Shown here piece by piece: positions 62,389 to 64,000 of a stretch of DNA of 64,000 nt (the first letter of the stretch is position 1; every line of letters starts with the position of its first letter). The stretch is taken from the NCBI GenBank assembly GCA_029448655.1, contig JACCLO010000002.1, positions 682,001 through 746,000 of the forward strand. The letters run 5' to 3'. Under the pieces are notes generated by a model that searched no databases, had not been told where the DNA came from, and worked only from the letters and a program-made list of their open reading frames with translations. Source of the stretch: Wolfiporia cocos (Eukaryota; Basidiomycota; Agaricomycetes; Polyporales; Phaeolaceae). The position numbers and the translations under genes were made by a program.

Positions 62389-63192
62389 ATGGTTGACTTT
62401 GACTCGCATGTGCGCAGAGGGCACCCGAGTGAGTCGTGCACAGCGCGCTGACTGTTAAACGCACAATTCTCACCTCCGACACGCACATAGTTGTGTTCTC
62501 TCTTATGATCTTCTTCGGGATCATCGAAGTGTGCCACTCCGCTTCTCCTTATACTCTCTTTAGCTCACGCACGGCATGGGTACATTGTAGGTTGCAATTT
62601 CCGGCTGGCTCACAGGGATATACAACAGACACCACGACTACCTGAGCCTGTCCGTGCGTGACCGTACCCGCTATATTCTGTTCACCGCCTCCTGGACCGT
62701 GTTCTTCTCCCTCTTCTATCTCGCGCTGTTCTGGCACGCGGCTGTGAATGGCTCGATACTCACCAGCGTACTCAGTCATGGTGTATTGTACGTGATTCTA
62801 AACTCTGAGATGTTGATGAACTGCAGTGGCTGACATACTTTCTGGGAAGCCTGTTCATCACTTGGGTTTTGTGGGTAGCTGCCGCGGCGAGTATCACGGC
62901 TGCACTTGGTGGTGGACTGGATTGCAAGTACGTTCTCATGCTTTCGACATGCATTTCTGGATCTCATATTTTACTTATTGTCTGTACAGCTTGCACTACA
63001 CGTATTGCGGTCAGCTGAATGCACTCGAAGCATTCGCATGGATTGAATGGTCAGCGTCTTCCGTCGCCTACGGAATGGAAACTCATAGTGTCACACAGGG
63101 TCCTAGTGACATTTGCTCTTCTCGTCGTTTTCTTCCGTGGAATTTCCGCGAATCGGCGAGGAGATGGCTTTGGCGGCCAGCTCGTTGCATGA
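62389..63192 (+). CDS. MARVEL-like four-TM membrane protein
   Basis: Six exons: 62389-62428, 62491-62528, 62591-62787, 62850-62927, 62990-63049 and 63099-63192, giving 168 aa. The first four introns are each exactly 62 nt and the fifth is 49. Four hydrophobic segments are visible: VFSLMIFFGIIEVAISGWL, YILFTASWTVFFSLFYLALF, LFITWVLWVAAAASITAAL and WVLVTFALLVVFF. Between segments 3 and 4 lies the Cys-containing loop (GGGLDCN, YCGQLNALEAFAWIEW). A short basic tail ends with GGQLVA. MARVEL proteins organise membrane microdomains and eisosome-type structures in fungi; this specific protein is uncharacterised as far as I can tell. The exon 3 end at 62787 (donor GTACGT) was chosen to give SHGVFLFITW. 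Confidence 0.87.
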
Positions 63193-64000
63193 TGTCGCGC
63201 CACTTTTCTTGACCATTCTCGCCACTGCTCCTAAGAACAACTATGGCCACGATCTACTTTAAATACCAAACATCTCCTGGTCTTGTGTTCGTTGTAAACC
63301 ATGCCTTTATAATGTCCCTCTTGGATCTGTTTCGGGTTCCCCGGTGTTGTTGTTCTTTACGACTTGCGTGTATGTATAACGACATGCTTCTAATGGCGAT
63401 TCTGTGGCGGATCGTGTTTACTACTCACTAAGAAATAAGAAAGCACTTCGCGAGCGATATTTGCGAAATAGACTCGCGTGTGGGCTTGCCACTGCCAGCC
63501 TTCATTCTGCGGGTAGCCAGTTTTAGGTATGAGATGTACATGTAGAATGATGGTCTCAGGACTGCTGAGAAGGTCGATATACAAATCTCAGTTCCATAAT
63601 ACGCGCATTCATTGGTCCGGATTCTCCCATTGCTAGAAGAATGGTTGTATGTTGTGAGGTAGATTCTGGGAAGAGTTTGTCCTCGATACCTGTGCATCTA
63701 TGAGAAATCGAACATGTAACACAACTCCCGCTATGATGACCTCGTACGAGCTTGGATGATATATATATATAGAACGGCCTTATGCCGCGGCTTCGAATTC
63801 GGTGCTGCACAGGTCATGTCACATCGAGACTCGATGTGGCATGGCTTGTGTCGTCGCTACTGTGGCACGTTCTTTGGGTATTTTTTGAGGGATCATACAG
63901 ATCGGGGGACTGTCTATCGTGCATTTGTGACACTGATGACTGGGTAGAGCTTCCCTTACCCTTGCCAAGCGGCTGATCAGCGGCGTTCATCGGGCCACCA
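63193..64000. other. right end, no gene seen
   Basis: About 0.8 kb to the window edge. Frames are below 90 codons with no recognisable product. A TA dinucleotide run (about five units) is near 63760-63772. Confidence 0.5.

Overview
This window is nuclear DNA of a filamentous basidiomycete, most likely an Agaricomycete (mushroom or wood-decay fungus). Nearly every gene is cut by introns of about 45-80 nt with GTRNGY donors and YAG acceptors. The gene set (SNF1 kinase, cytoplasmic/mitochondrial histidyl-tRNA synthetase, eL28, COX6, histone H3) is fungal, and several proteins match families expanded in Agaricomycetes (the F-box type, DUF7918, the DUF6533-like seven-TM type, MARVEL, single-LysM membrane proteins). 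I joined exons by hand by following reading frame, splice consensus and family conservation. No expression data or database search was available.

Layout: 1-6.4 kb is gene-poor, with GC-rich islands at about 3.0-3.9 and 4.9-6.3 kb. A GC-rich F-box gene follows (6.4-8.6 kb), then a tandem pair of amidohydrolases (9.3-13.2 kb) with identical intron positions, including a 10-nt micro-exon. SNF1 is at 15.3-17.5 kb and a PUF RNA-binding protein at 18.8-21.5 kb. A 1.04-kb foldback transposon with a 9-bp target duplication lies at 22.8-23.9 kb, about 60 bp upstream of the start codon of a DUF7918 gene. From 25.6 to 35.2 kb the genes are dense: an RWD protein, a TRA2-like SR protein, COX6, an ankyrin protein, histidyl-tRNA synthetase and a CDP-alcohol phosphotransferase.

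At 35.6-36.8 kb there is a decayed isocitrate lyase/PEP mutase-family gene. Next come a mARC-like MOSC protein (37.6-39.4 kb), a five-intron histone H3 gene (40.5-41.2 kb), an unrecognised ORF (42.6-43.2 kb), a small conserved hydrophilic protein (44.8-45.3 kb), a TPMT-like methyltransferase (45.5-46.4 kb), ribosomal protein eL28 (47.3-48.3 kb), another small hydrophilic protein (48.5-49.0 kb), a signal-peptide/one-TM protein (49.4-50.2 kb) and an 805-aa protein with TPR-like helices (50.4-53.0 kb). The right end holds a seven-TM DUF6533-like protein, malic enzyme, a LysM membrane protein and a MARVEL four-TM protein.

The genes do not form an operon or an obvious metabolic cluster. Most are housekeeping, in mixed orientation with short convergent spacers. 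Accessory features are the foldback element, the amidohydrolase duplication, the pseudogene and the lineage-specific membrane proteins. I saw no tRNA, rRNA, CRISPR array or viral sequence.
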